Below the pieces are notes generated by a model. That model searched no databases. It was not told the DNA's origin and was given only the letters and a program-made list of their open reading frames with translations. Shown here piece by piece: positions 43,866 through 51,659 of a stretch of 64,000 bases of DNA. Both the position numbers and the translations under genes were made by a program. Every line of letters starts with the position of its first letter. The first letter of the stretch is position 1. Source of the stretch: RGIG9060 sp045645985 (GTDB lineage: Bacteria; Spirochaetota; Spirochaetia; Treponematales; Treponemataceae). The stretch covers positions 21,261-85,260 of the forward strand of contig JAZRJV010000055.1 in NCBI GenBank assembly GCA_045645985.1, given 5' to 3'.

Positions 43866-44336
43866 ATGGCTATTGAAAAGGTACGAGAATATTTTTCATC
43901 TTTCGGAATTGAAAATCGCATTTTAGAATTTGAAGTTTCTAGTGCAACTGTGGAACTTGCATCAAAGGCGCTAAATTGTGAACCTTGTAGAATTGCAAAA
44001 ACTCTTTCTTTTCATGTTGAAGATGATGTGATTTTGATTGTTACTGCAGGTGACACAAAAATCGATAACGCAAAATACAAATCATTTTTCAAAGCCAAAG
44101 CAAAAATGCTTTCTTTTGATGAAGCAGAATCTTTGATAGGACATGCAGTTGGTGGAGTTTGTCCTTTCGCTGTAAAGGAAGGCGTAAAAGTTTATCTTGA
44201 TGAATCTTTAAAAAGATTTGAAACAGTTTTTCCAGCTTGTGGAAGTTCAAATTCAGCGATTGAATTTACAATGGAAGAACTTGAAAAATATTCAAACTTT
44301 ATTCAATGGATAGATGTTTGCAAAATTGTTGAATAA
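43866..44336 (+). CDS. YbaK/EbsC-family aminoacyl-tRNA editing protein
   Basis: YbaK-type proteins hydrolyse mischarged tRNA, classically Cys-tRNAPro. The 156-residue single domain shows CRIAKTLSFHVEDDVILIVTA split around the substrate pocket, the conserved Lys in KYKSFFKAKAKML, GHAVGGVCPF, and the C-terminal CGSSNSAIEFT. It is one of several stand-alone editing families (YbaK, ProXp), and the exact mischarged substrate is not decided. GGTGATG precedes the ATG. It may be co-transcribed with the barrel gene. Confidence 0.9.
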   Translation: MAIEKVREYFSSFGIENRILEFEVSSATVELASKALNCEPCRIAKTLSFHVEDDVILIVTAGDTKIDNAKYKSFFKAKAKMLSFDEAESLIGHAVGGVCPFAVKEGVKVYLDESLKRFETVFPACGSSNSAIEFTMEELEKYSNFIQWIDVCKIVE

Positions 44337-44354
44337 AAAATAAGTTTGCAAAAT

Positions 44355-44395
44355 AAAACCTCCATCACAGATAAAGTTTGTGTTGGAGGTTTTTT
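44355..44395 (+). terminator. Strong terminator of the YbaK gene
   Basis: AAAACCTCCATCACA (44355-44369) pairs with TGTGTTGGAGGTTTT, followed by a six-T run. Confidence 0.85.
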
Positions 44396-44468
44396 GTTTT
44401 TAAAATAAATTTTTAAACTACAAGTTTAATGACAAAAAAAATTTTTTGTTATAGATTATAAATACAAA

Positions 44469-44558
44469 AAGAATTTATCAAACTGACTTTAAAAGTCGTT
44501 TGTTCTCAAAGGCTTATTATCGAGAACAAAAATTCTTACGGTGCCGTTGGCATTTTTT
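44469..44558 (+). ncRNA. Three-way-junction leader of the XRE-RtcB operon
   Basis: An 8-bp closing stem AAGAATTT (44469-44476) with AAATTCTT (44530-44537) encloses two hairpins: CAAAC-GTTTG with inner GACT/AGTC (44479-44502), and TTCTC/GAGAA (44503-44526). A short hairpin GTGCC-GTT-GGCAT followed by six T (44541-44558) could be a conditional terminator. The arrangement looks like a riboswitch or attenuator, but matches no class known to me. Confidence 0.45.
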
Positions 44559-44580
44559 ATCTTAATTTTGGAGGACAGAG

Positions 44581-44835
44581 ATGTTCAGAGGTAGTAATGG
44601 ATTTACAAATTTGAATAAAACAAATTTTGTACAGATGCAAGTAGCTTTGCTAGATTTAAATGCGACAATTAGTTCTTTTTATAAACATTGTGAACAAAAA
44701 TTTGTCCTTAAAAATGAAAAGATAAGTGATGCAAAATTTTGGCAAAGAACAGGATTATCGATTTTAAAACCGAAAATCCAAAGAATTTTTGGAAAGCGAG
44801 GAATAAACCAATGGAGAACAAAAAATCTATCTTAA
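44581..44835 (+). CDS. Small basic protein of unknown function upstream of the XRE gene
   Basis: This 84-residue protein has a GGAGG site 9 nt before its ATG. The C-terminal half is strongly basic (KPKIQRIFGKRGINQWRTKN), suggesting nucleic-acid binding or a leader-type protein. Its 3' end overlaps the XRE gene by 25 bp in another frame. No family is recognised; expression support is the ribosome site and operon position. Confidence 0.6.
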   Translation: MFRGSNGFTNLNKTNFVQMQVALLDLNATISSFYKHCEQKFVLKNEKISDAKFWQRTGLSILKPKIQRIFGKRGINQWRTKNLS

Positions 44836-45149
44836 CACCAGCTATCGATTTAGAACAGACTGGTAACAAAATCAAAACTCTCAGAAAAGAAAACGGATTT
44901 TCCGTTCATGAATTGCAGGATTTATTTGGATTTGAATATCCACAGGCAATTTATGCTTGGGAAAGTGGCAAAAGTATTCCAACCGTTGATAATCTTCTTG
45001 TTCTTGCAAGATTATTTGATGTTACTTTGGATGATTTGATTTGCTATTCTCTAGTTGAAGTTTCAAGGAATTGTTCGGTTCATGTTGCAAATTGTATGAA
45101 CAAAGATTTTGTAACATGTCAAAATTGCAAATTCAAAAAATCTGCATAA
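44811..45149 (+). CDS. XRE-family regulator with a C-terminal Cys/His cluster
   Basis: This 112-residue protein has a Cro/C1-type HTH (IKTLRKENGFSVHELQDLFG, YPQAIYAWESGKSIPT, then NLLVLARLFDVTLDDLI). Unlike simple XRE proteins it ends with CSVHVANCMNKDFVTCQNCK, four Cys and one His spaced as a possible zinc or iron-sulphur site. The ATG at 44811 has a GAGG site; an upstream TTG at 44739 would overlap the previous gene more. rtcB begins 19 bp after its stop, so it likely regulates RNA repair. Confidence 0.75.
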   Translation: MENKKSILTPAIDLEQTGNKIKTLRKENGFSVHELQDLFGFEYPQAIYAWESGKSIPTVDNLLVLARLFDVTLDDLICYSLVEVSRNCSVHVANCMNKDFVTCQNCKFKKSA

Positions 45150-45168
45150 AGGAAAGGGAAAAACAAAA

Positions 45169-46398
45169 ATGAAAATTGTTGAAGGAAAATATAATTCAGC
45201 AAAAATCTTTACTGATGTAGTTGATGAAAAATCATTAGAACAAGTAAAAGTTTTGTGTAATCAAGAATTTGTATCGGGACAAAAAATTCGTCTTATGCCA
45301 GATGTTCACGCAGGAGCAGGATGTACAATCGGAACTACAATGACCATTGGCGACAAAATCGTACCTAACCTTGTTGGCGTTGATATCGGTTGCGGAATGG
45401 AAACTTTAGTAATTCGTGCTGATAGTGAAGTTAGCAAAAATTTTGATCCTGCAAAACTTGATAAGATTATTCGAAAAAATATTCCTTGTGGACACGACAT
45501 TCGAAAGTTTCCTCATAGGCTAGCTGAAGAAATTGATTTTGATAAGGTACGCGGAATTTACAACAAAAAAAGAGCTTATCTTAGCGTTGGAACTTTGGGC
45601 GGTGGAAATCACTTTATCGAAGCTGACCGAGATGATGAAGGAAATTTGTATATCGTTGTTCACTCTGGAAGTCGTCACGCTGGACTTGAAATTGCAAATT
45701 ATTATCAAGAACAAGCATGGTTGCAATTAAATCAAAATTCAAAAAAGGATTGCGAAAAATTAATTGAAACTTTAAAAGCTGAAGGCAGAGAAACTGAAAT
45801 TGAAGAAAAACTTGCAGAGTTAAAATCTCAAGTTATCACTTCTGTTCCAAAAGATTTGGCTTATGTTAGCGGTGAACTTTTTGAAGATTACATCAACGAT
45901 ATGAAAATTATGCAACACTTTGCCAAGGTTAATAGAAAGGCAATGATTGAATCAATTTCTATCGGGCTTCATATAAAGAAAGAAGATATAATTGAACAGT
46001 TTACAACGATTCACAATTATATCGATACCGAAACTGATGGCAAAATGATTTTGCGAAAAGGTGCTGTAAGTGCCAAAAAGGGAGAGAAGCTTTTAATTCC
46101 TATCAATATGAGAGACGGAAGTTTGGTATGTATTGGTAAGGGCAACGAAGATTGGAATTATTCCGCTCCCCATGGAGCAGGTCGTGTTATGAGCCGAATG
46201 AAAGCAAAACGGGAACTTGATTTAGAAGAGTTTAAATCCGAGATGTATGGCATTTGGTCAAGCACGGTGAACAAAGACACTTTGGACGAAGCTCCCATGG
46301 CTTACAAAACAATGGACGATATTGTTGCGAATATCGGTGAAACTGCTGAAATTGTAAAAATCATTAAACCGATTTACAACTTTAAGGCAGCCGAGTAA
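45169..46398 (+). CDS. rtcB: RtcB-family RNA ligase
   Basis: RtcB joins RNA 2',3'-cyclic phosphate or 3'-phosphate ends to 5'-OH ends with GTP and Mn2+, repairing cleaved tRNA or rRNA. The 409-residue protein has metal ligands in MPDVHAGAG and DIGCGMET, GTLGGGNHFIE, HSGSRHAG, and the guanylylated His in SAPHGAGRVMSR. AAAGGAAAGGG precedes the ATG. Pairing with an XRE regulator, instead of the sigma-54 regulator RtcR, is unusual. It could repair damage by RNA toxins such as the VapC in this window (inference). Confidence 0.95.
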   Translation: MKIVEGKYNSAKIFTDVVDEKSLEQVKVLCNQEFVSGQKIRLMPDVHAGAGCTIGTTMTIGDKIVPNLVGVDIGCGMETLVIRADSEVSKNFDPAKLDKIIRKNIPCGHDIRKFPHRLAEEIDFDKVRGIYNKKRAYLSVGTLGGGNHFIEADRDDEGNLYIVVHSGSRHAGLEIANYYQEQAWLQLNQNSKKDCEKLIETLKAEGRETEIEEKLAELKSQVITSVPKDLAYVSGELFEDYINDMKIMQHFAKVNRKAMIESISIGLHIKKEDIIEQFTTIHNYIDTETDGKMILRKGAVSAKKGEKLLIPINMRDGSLVCIGKGNEDWNYSAPHGAGRVMSRMKAKRELDLEEFKSEMYGIWSSTVNKDTLDEAPMAYKTMDDIVANIGETAEIVKIIKPIYNFKAAE

Positions 46399-46407
46399 AA
46401 ATTTTTT

Positions 46408-46442
46408 AAGAGATTTTTCATTACGAGAAATCTCTTTTTTAT
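46408..46442 (+). terminator. Terminator of rtcB
   Basis: AAGAGATTT (46408-46416) pairs with AAATCTCTT (46428-46436), followed by T. Confidence 0.8.
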
Positions 46443-46471
46443 TTTAAAATTTTTTTAGTTATAAAAAAGTA

Positions 46472-46500
46472 TTGATATCTCTTCTATATAATCATAAAAT
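46472..46500 (+). promoter_or_regulatory. Promoter of the threonine aldolase operon, predicted leaderless
   Basis: TTGATA (46472-46477), 17 nt, TAAAAT (46495-46500), then 6 nt to the ATG at 46507. Confidence 0.7.
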
Positions 46501-46506
46501 GTTTAC

Positions 46507-47547
46507 ATGAGTATTTTACGATTTGATAGCGACTACATGGAAACTTGCCATCCTTTAATTTTGGAACGATTCCAAAAAATCAATTTTGAAAAAATGTCAG
46601 GCTACGGCTGTGATGAAATTTGCGAAAGTGCAAAACAAAAAATTCGTCTTAGTTGTGATTGCCCAAATGCTGAAATTTATTTTTTAGTTGGTGGAACTCA
46701 AACTAACGCAACTGTAATCGATGTACTTCTTAAAAAATATGAAACTGTAATTTCTGCAAACACAGGACACATCACCGAACACGAAGCAGGTGCAATCGAA
46801 GCTAAAGGTCACAAAGTTACAATGCTTCCAAGTCACAACGGAAAAATTTCTTGTGATGATTTACTTAGCTATCTTAAAAATTATTTTGATGACGAAAATA
46901 ATTCTCACATTGTTCGTCCTGGAGTTGTGTACATTTCTTTTCCAACTGAGTTTGGAACAATTTATTCTCTTGACGAATTAAAATCTCTACGAAAAATTTG
47001 CGATGATTATAATTTAAAACTTTATCTTGATGGTGCAAGATTAGGTTACGGAATTTCTGCAAGTAAAAATCAAAATGAAAATGTAACTTTAAAAGATATT
47101 GCAAAATATGCTCACGCGTTTTATATCGGTGGAACAAAAGTTGGCGCCATGTTTGGAGAAGCAGTTGTTTTTACGGAAGAAAATTTAGTTCCACATTTTT
47201 TTACTTTGATAAAACAAAGTGGCGCCTTACTTGCAAAAGGTTGGCTTTTAGGTTTACAATTTGATACACTTTTTACAGATGACTTGTATTTCAAAATTTC
47301 TGACAACGCAATTTTTATGGCAGATAAAATTGAAAAAAAATTTATCGAGAAAGGTTATCAAATTTTTATTGATTCCCCAACGAATCAAAAATTTATTGTG
47401 TTAGAAAATTCTAAAATGCAAGAACTTAAAAAATTTGTTTCGTTTAGTTATTGGCAAAAATTTGATGAAACTCATACAGTTGTTCGATTTGCAACAAGTT
47501 GGGCAACAACACAAAAACAAGTTGATGAACTTTTAAATTTATTATAG
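46507..47547 (+). CDS. Low-specificity threonine aldolase family (beta-eliminating lyase)
   Basis: This PLP enzyme (346 aa) splits threonine or allo-threonine to glycine and acetaldehyde. Typical segments are VGGTQTNATVIDVLL, FPTEFGTIYSLDELKS, the cofactor Asp in LYLDGARLGYG, and the PLP Lys in YIGGTKVGAMFGEA. It belongs to the fold-I family with tyrosine phenol-lyase and tryptophanase relatives, so another beta-elimination substrate is possible. It lacks a ribosome site and starts 6 nt after a -10 box. PAP2 and AlkD-like genes follow closely. Confidence 0.88.
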   Translation: MSILRFDSDYMETCHPLILERFQKINFEKMSGYGCDEICESAKQKIRLSCDCPNAEIYFLVGGTQTNATVIDVLLKKYETVISANTGHITEHEAGAIEAKGHKVTMLPSHNGKISCDDLLSYLKNYFDDENNSHIVRPGVVYISFPTEFGTIYSLDELKSLRKICDDYNLKLYLDGARLGYGISASKNQNENVTLKDIAKYAHAFYIGGTKVGAMFGEAVVFTEENLVPHFFTLIKQSGALLAKGWLLGLQFDTLFTDDLYFKISDNAIFMADKIEKKFIEKGYQIFIDSPTNQKFIVLENSKMQELKKFVSFSYWQKFDETHTVVRFATSWATTQKQVDELLNLL

Positions 47548-47561
47548 ACAAGGATTTTTTT

Positions 47562-48101
47562 ATGAACGCAATTACACAATTTGATTTTAAAATTATCAAT
47601 TTTATTCAAGAAAATTTTAGATGCGCATTTCTTGATTCTGTGATGCCATTTATCACTTCACTTGGCGATGTAGGTGTTATTTGGATTTTGATAAGTGTGA
47701 TTTTACTCTTTTTCAAAAAAACACGAAAACTTGGCATTCAACTTTTGTTTTCAATCGTATTCGCTTATGTTATTTATCAGTGGATTTTAAAACCTGTTGT
47801 TGCTCGTCCTCGACCATTTACACAAAATCCTCTTATTGAACTTTTAATAAAAGCCCCAAAAGATTTTTCATTTCCATCTGGACATACTGCTTGTGGATTT
47901 TCTTTTGTTATCATTTTATTTCTCAAAAAAAATAAATGGTGGATTCCATCCCTTGTGTTAGCAAGCTTAATTGGATTTTCCAGAATGTATCTTTATGTTC
48001 ACTTTTTTACCGATGTTATTTGCGGTGCTTTGTGTGGAATTATTTTTGGCGCAATCAGTTTTTATTTATCAGAAAAATTTTTGAAGAAAATAAATGATTA
48101 A
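47562..48101 (+). CDS. PAP2-family membrane phosphatase
   Basis: This 179-residue inner-membrane protein carries the three PAP2 phosphatase motifs: KPVVARPRPF, PSGHTACGF and SRMYLYVHFFTDV, with the catalytic His residues in the second and third. Family members dephosphorylate undecaprenyl pyrophosphate or phosphatidic or phosphatidylglycerol phosphate. About five helices fit. AAGG precedes the ATG, 14 bp after the aldolase. Its 3' end overlaps the next gene by 8 bp. Confidence 0.92.
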   Translation: MNAITQFDFKIINFIQENFRCAFLDSVMPFITSLGDVGVIWILISVILLFFKKTRKLGIQLLFSIVFAYVIYQWILKPVVARPRPFTQNPLIELLIKAPKDFSFPSGHTACGFSFVIILFLKKNKWWIPSLVLASLIGFSRMYLYVHFFTDVICGALCGIIFGAISFYLSEKFLKKIND

Positions 48102-48783
48102 AAAAATAAAAAATGAATTATTGTTGATGCAAGATAAAACTTACAAAGATTTTCATAGTAAGTTGATGCCAACAATAAATCCTGATTCGATTATTGGAAT
48201 TAGAGTTCCTATTTTACGAGATTACGCAAAAAAACTTTTCAAAGAAAATTCTATCGAAAGTTTAAATTCTTTTTTGAAAAATCTTCCGCATGAATTTTAT
48301 GAAGAAAATAATATTCACGCTTTTATAATTGAAAAGATAAATAATTTTGATGAGTGTATTTTTTATCTGGAAGATTTTTTGCCTTACATTGATAACTGGG
48401 CAACTTGCGATATGTTAAATCCAAAAATTTTCAAAACCAATTACGAAAAACTTTTGGAAAAAATTTATCAATGGATAAATTCAGATTCAGTTTATACTGT
48501 TCGTTTTGCAATCGGAATGTTAATGCGATATTTCTTAGACGAAAAATTTGAAACAAAATATTTAGATTTAGTTGTTTCAATAAATTCTGAAGAATATTAT
48601 ATCAACATGATGAGAGCCTGGTTTTTTACAACTGCTCTTGCAAAACAATACGAACAAACTTTTCCTTACATAAAAAATTATTCGCTAGACAAATGGACTC
48701 ACAACAAATCAATCCAAAAAGCAAAGGAAAGTTTTAGAATTTCAAAAGTGCAAAAAGAAGAATTGAAAAAGTTTCGTTTGTAA
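48094..48783 (+). CDS. AlkD-like DNA alkylation repair protein
   Basis: This 229-residue all-helical HEAT-like protein belongs to the DNA alkylation repair (AlkD/AlkC) family of glycosylases that remove bulky or cationic alkyl bases. It has the family start KTYKDFHSKLMPTINPDSIIGI RVP region, the aromatic patch DNWATCDMLNP, and the C-terminal DKWTHNKSIQKAKESFR. It overlaps the PAP2 gene by 8 bp in another frame. A function in repair is known for the family; the exact lesion here is not. Confidence 0.85.
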   Translation: MIKKIKNELLLMQDKTYKDFHSKLMPTINPDSIIGIRVPILRDYAKKLFKENSIESLNSFLKNLPHEFYEENNIHAFIIEKINNFDECIFYLEDFLPYIDNWATCDMLNPKIFKTNYEKLLEKIYQWINSDSVYTVRFAIGMLMRYFLDEKFETKYLDLVVSINSEEYYINMMRAWFFTTALAKQYEQTFPYIKNYSLDKWTHNKSIQKAKESFRISKVQKEELKKFRL

Positions 48784-48891
48784 AATTTTTCTTTTATTAC
48801 ATAAATTTTAAAAATGTAAATTTTTAATTTACCACTTCCAAAATAAAATCTGATATATTTTTTATGTCATAAAATTTATTGGAGGTATTTA

Positions 48892-49377
48892 ATGCAATTA
48901 AAAAACATTTTGTTTGTTGTTTGTGTTGCAATATGTTTGTTATTTTCAAGTTGTATTTCACAAGAAGTCGCACAGTATGGTTTTGAAGGAGAAGATACAA
49001 TTGCTTTGAATTTAACAAACGACCCAAATGTAGGTCGCATTTTTGTTACTCATGTAAATGGTATTGCAACTGGGGCATATTACAAAAGTAGGTTGTTATT
49101 ACCATTCCCTGATTTTAAATATATAAATCCTTTATATGTAAAATTAAATGGTAAACCAATTATTTTTACAATATCAGTTCCTGTTGTCGTTGGTTATAAT
49201 TCTGATGGAAAGGCTTTAATACAGTATAGACGCACAGAATTGCGATTAACAAAATTAGCAGATATAAAAGCAGGAGATGTTTTAACTTTAAGATGGATGT
49301 ATCAAACTCAAACTTTTGCTTTTATGGATGCAACAGGAAATATCATTCAGCAAACAATTCCACAATTTAATTTTTAA
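48892..49377 (+). CDS. Small lipoprotein of unknown function
   Basis: This 161-residue protein has a signal peptide with lipobox LFSSC (Cys near residue 21) and a mature domain of alternating strands (IALNLTNDPNVGRIFVTHVN, TISVPVVVGYNSDGK). No family is recognised. GGAGG precedes the ATG. The transglutaminase-barrel gene starts 37 bp after its stop on the same strand, so the two surface proteins may be co-expressed. Confidence 0.75.
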   Translation: MQLKNILFVVCVAICLLFSSCISQEVAQYGFEGEDTIALNLTNDPNVGRIFVTHVNGIATGAYYKSRLLLPFPDFKYINPLYVKLNGKPIIFTISVPVVVGYNSDGKALIQYRRTELRLTKLADIKAGDVLTLRWMYQTQTFAFMDATGNIIQQTIPQFNF

Positions 49378-49414
49378 TCACTAAAGATTTCCCCATTTTT
49401 TGTGGTATCAAAAT

Positions 49415-50671
49415 ATGAAGAAAAAAATATTTTTGTTTTCATTGATTATTTTTATTTTTCAAAATATTTATTCTGAATCTTACAATGACTTTAAAATGAT
49501 GCTTCATATTTTATGTATCCGAGCCGCTTGTGTTGGAAATTATAATGCTGCAGAAATAGGGGAACTCGAAGACCCTCCTGATTATTATTGGCCTGAGGAT
49601 TTATCTGAATTATTTGCAATGGAATCAGGGATTAGAACTAAAACTGATACTTTTTATGGCGTTTGTTTTGATTATGCAGAAGTTGTTTACAATCATATTA
49701 AATCTGTAAAAAATGAATTAGAACAAGCTGGCATGAAAAAAAATGAATTTTATATTGTTGGTTGTGATGATAATCCTAATTTAATGCAACTTTACGATTT
49801 AGCAAACGAAGAAAATGCAACTTTACGAATGAACGGAGTTTATGTAAAAGAAGTTACAGAAAAAAATGTTGTAGTTCACACAGACTCGAAAAGGGAACCT
49901 GCCTTAAATCATGCTTGGATTTGGATTCAACGACAAGATGGCGTTTGGTTTTGGATTGATCCAACCTGGACAGATAATCTTGGTTATGTTGTTTGGGGTT
50001 GTGTAGTAAATGGTAGAGAAATTCAACTTAAACCAGAAAAATTTTTATGTATTGAATGGTATGATTATTTAGATTATTTTCCAGAATATTCTTCTTCTAT
50101 ACCACCATATAAATTTGTTTATGAAGATGAAGTTCCTCAGTTTATTCCGCCTCGGCCAGCAGAAGTTCCTGCAACAGTAAATCCTCCTCTTCCTGTAGAA
50201 CCTTCTGTGCCAGTTTCTCCAAAACCAGCTGTACCTAAAGAAGAATCTTATCCAATTTCCACAAATGATAATTACGAATCATTATTTTATTTTGATGGAA
50301 TTCTTGCAAATTTAGTTTACGATTTTGATTATCAATCTAAATGTATGGGATTACAAAGAACTTTTGTATTTGATTATTTGATGTTATCTACTGGAGTTGA
50401 ATTTTGTTTTGATAATTTCTTAGGATTTTTACTTGTATCTTCTTTGGGATTAAATTTTTTTAATACTGGTGTTGTTGCTTTAGGAGTTGATTTATATTTA
50501 GGAGCAGGAGTTATTATTGATGATAACTTAAATTTTCTTTTACGCGGCAAAATTGGCTACGGATTGTATTTGATGTTAGATACATTTTATATACAAGTTG
50601 ATTACATTCCAGAGACATCTGTTTTTGGGCGTTCTTTATCAGTTGGAGTTGGATACTCATATTTTTATTGA
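49415..50671 (+). CDS. Secreted transglutaminase-like domain fused to a beta-barrel-like domain
   Basis: The 418-residue product has a signal peptide (to about residue 20), then a papain-fold transglutaminase-like domain with a full triad: Cys84 in YGVCFDYAEV, His166 in NHAWIWI, Asp182 in WIDPTWTD. A proline-rich linker (about 240-280, several P-x-P repeats) follows. The C-terminal 130 residues alternate aromatic and glycine strands and end VGVGYSYFY, like an outer-membrane barrel. Transglutaminase-like enzymes cross-link, hydrolyse or process proteins; here the enzyme would be held at the outer membrane. ATG at 49415; no clear ribosome site. Confidence 0.75.
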   Translation: MKKKIFLFSLIIFIFQNIYSESYNDFKMMLHILCIRAACVGNYNAAEIGELEDPPDYYWPEDLSELFAMESGIRTKTDTFYGVCFDYAEVVYNHIKSVKNELEQAGMKKNEFYIVGCDDNPNLMQLYDLANEENATLRMNGVYVKEVTEKNVVVHTDSKREPALNHAWIWIQRQDGVWFWIDPTWTDNLGYVVWGCVVNGREIQLKPEKFLCIEWYDYLDYFPEYSSSIPPYKFVYEDEVPQFIPPRPAEVPATVNPPLPVEPSVPVSPKPAVPKEESYPISTNDNYESLFYFDGILANLVYDFDYQSKCMGLQRTFVFDYLMLSTGVEFCFDNFLGFLLVSSLGLNFFNTGVVALGVDLYLGAGVIIDDNLNFLLRGKIGYGLYLMLDTFYIQVDYIPETSVFGRSLSVGVGYSYFY

Positions 50672-50721
50672 TTTATATTCGCAAAAGAATTTTTTGAGCA
50701 AATATTTTTCTAATTAAAATT

Positions 50722-51444
50722 TTACTCTTCACCAAACTCCAATAAAGTTTTAAGTTCACCTTGTTGATTGTAAATGCAAACTGTGTGTGTTGCGTTTTCG
50801 GAAACTGATTTTACACATAATTTTTCACCTGCAACAACTGCACTTTTGTAAGTAATTCTGATTTTTTTGAAGTTGTGATTTTTGTAAACTTCTTCACTTA
50901 AGGCGTCCATTGCGTAATCAACATAAACTAGATTGTGAACATGATGATTAAAGTCGATGTCGTTTCTGCGAGGTTGAATTTCAATTTCAGTTGTGAAAGT
51001 TTGTGGTTCTTGAATTTTAGCAAGTTTAGCTTCAAAATCGGATTTTTTTTCTGGCTCATATTTTGCTAAAAGTTCTTCGGAAATTTTTGTTGGACGACCA
51101 GAGTTCATATCAAAATAAACCCAGCGAGTTGTTCCTTTTGCACAAAGTTTATCGTTGCAGTAAAGTTCAAAATCTCTTGAAGTTCCAAAAAGTGAAGTTA
51201 CACCTTGACTCCAAGTAATTGCGTGAATTTTATCACCGTACTTTGGATAAAAATCGATATTTACAAGCCAGTCTGTTAAAACCCAAGCAAATCCGTTGCT
51301 ACTGCTTTGCAAAATATTGTCACCAGCGGTATCAGAATGGCGATTCCCTGAATTTTCCAAAATCTTTAAGATAGTTTCGATTTTCATTTCGCCATTGTTA
51401 TAAAAATCTTCAATAAGAGGTTGATAGTCAAATTTAATAAACAT
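50722..51444 (-). CDS. Acyl-ACP thioesterase
   Basis: This 240-residue enzyme of the FatA/FatB-like family (double hot-dog fold) releases fatty acids from acyl-carrier protein. Family features are WVLTDWLVNIDFYPKYGD near residue 55, the second-half catalytic region RRNDIDFNHHVHNLVYVDY, and IRITYKSAVVAGE. In plants the active site uses Asn-His-Cys; here N/H are present in FNHHVHN. The chain length specificity is unknown. The ATG lies 6 nt after a -10 box, without a ribosome site. Confidence 0.88.
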   Translation of the reverse strand: MFIKFDYQPLIEDFYNNGEMKIETILKILENSGNRHSDTAGDNILQSSSNGFAWVLTDWLVNIDFYPKYGDKIHAITWSQGVTSLFGTSRDFELYCNDKLCAKGTTRWVYFDMNSGRPTKISEELLAKYEPEKKSDFEAKLAKIQEPQTFTTEIEIQPRRNDIDFNHHVHNLVYVDYAMDALSEEVYKNHNFKKIRITYKSAVVAGEKLCVKSVSENATHTVCIYNQQGELKTLLEFGEE

Positions 51445-51450
51445 AAATTC

Positions 51451-51479
51451 ATAATAAACTAAATGACATATAGTGTAAA
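51451..51479 (-). promoter_or_regulatory. Promoter of the thioesterase gene, predicted leaderless
   Basis: Minus strand TTTACA (51479-51474), 17 nt, TATTAT (51456-51451), then 6 nt to the ATG at 51444. Confidence 0.65.
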
Positions 51480-51659
51480 TATGTAATTTACAAAGATGTG
51501 AAAATAAATATTCAATTTTGAAATAGAAATAGTCTATTGAAGAGAAATTATCAAAAAAAATTTATTTAACAAAAAAACTTTTCTACCAAAAATAGAATTT
51601 CTGTGTTAAAATATTTATAGTTAAGATTTGAGTTATAAACTATTTATTAGGAGAAAACT

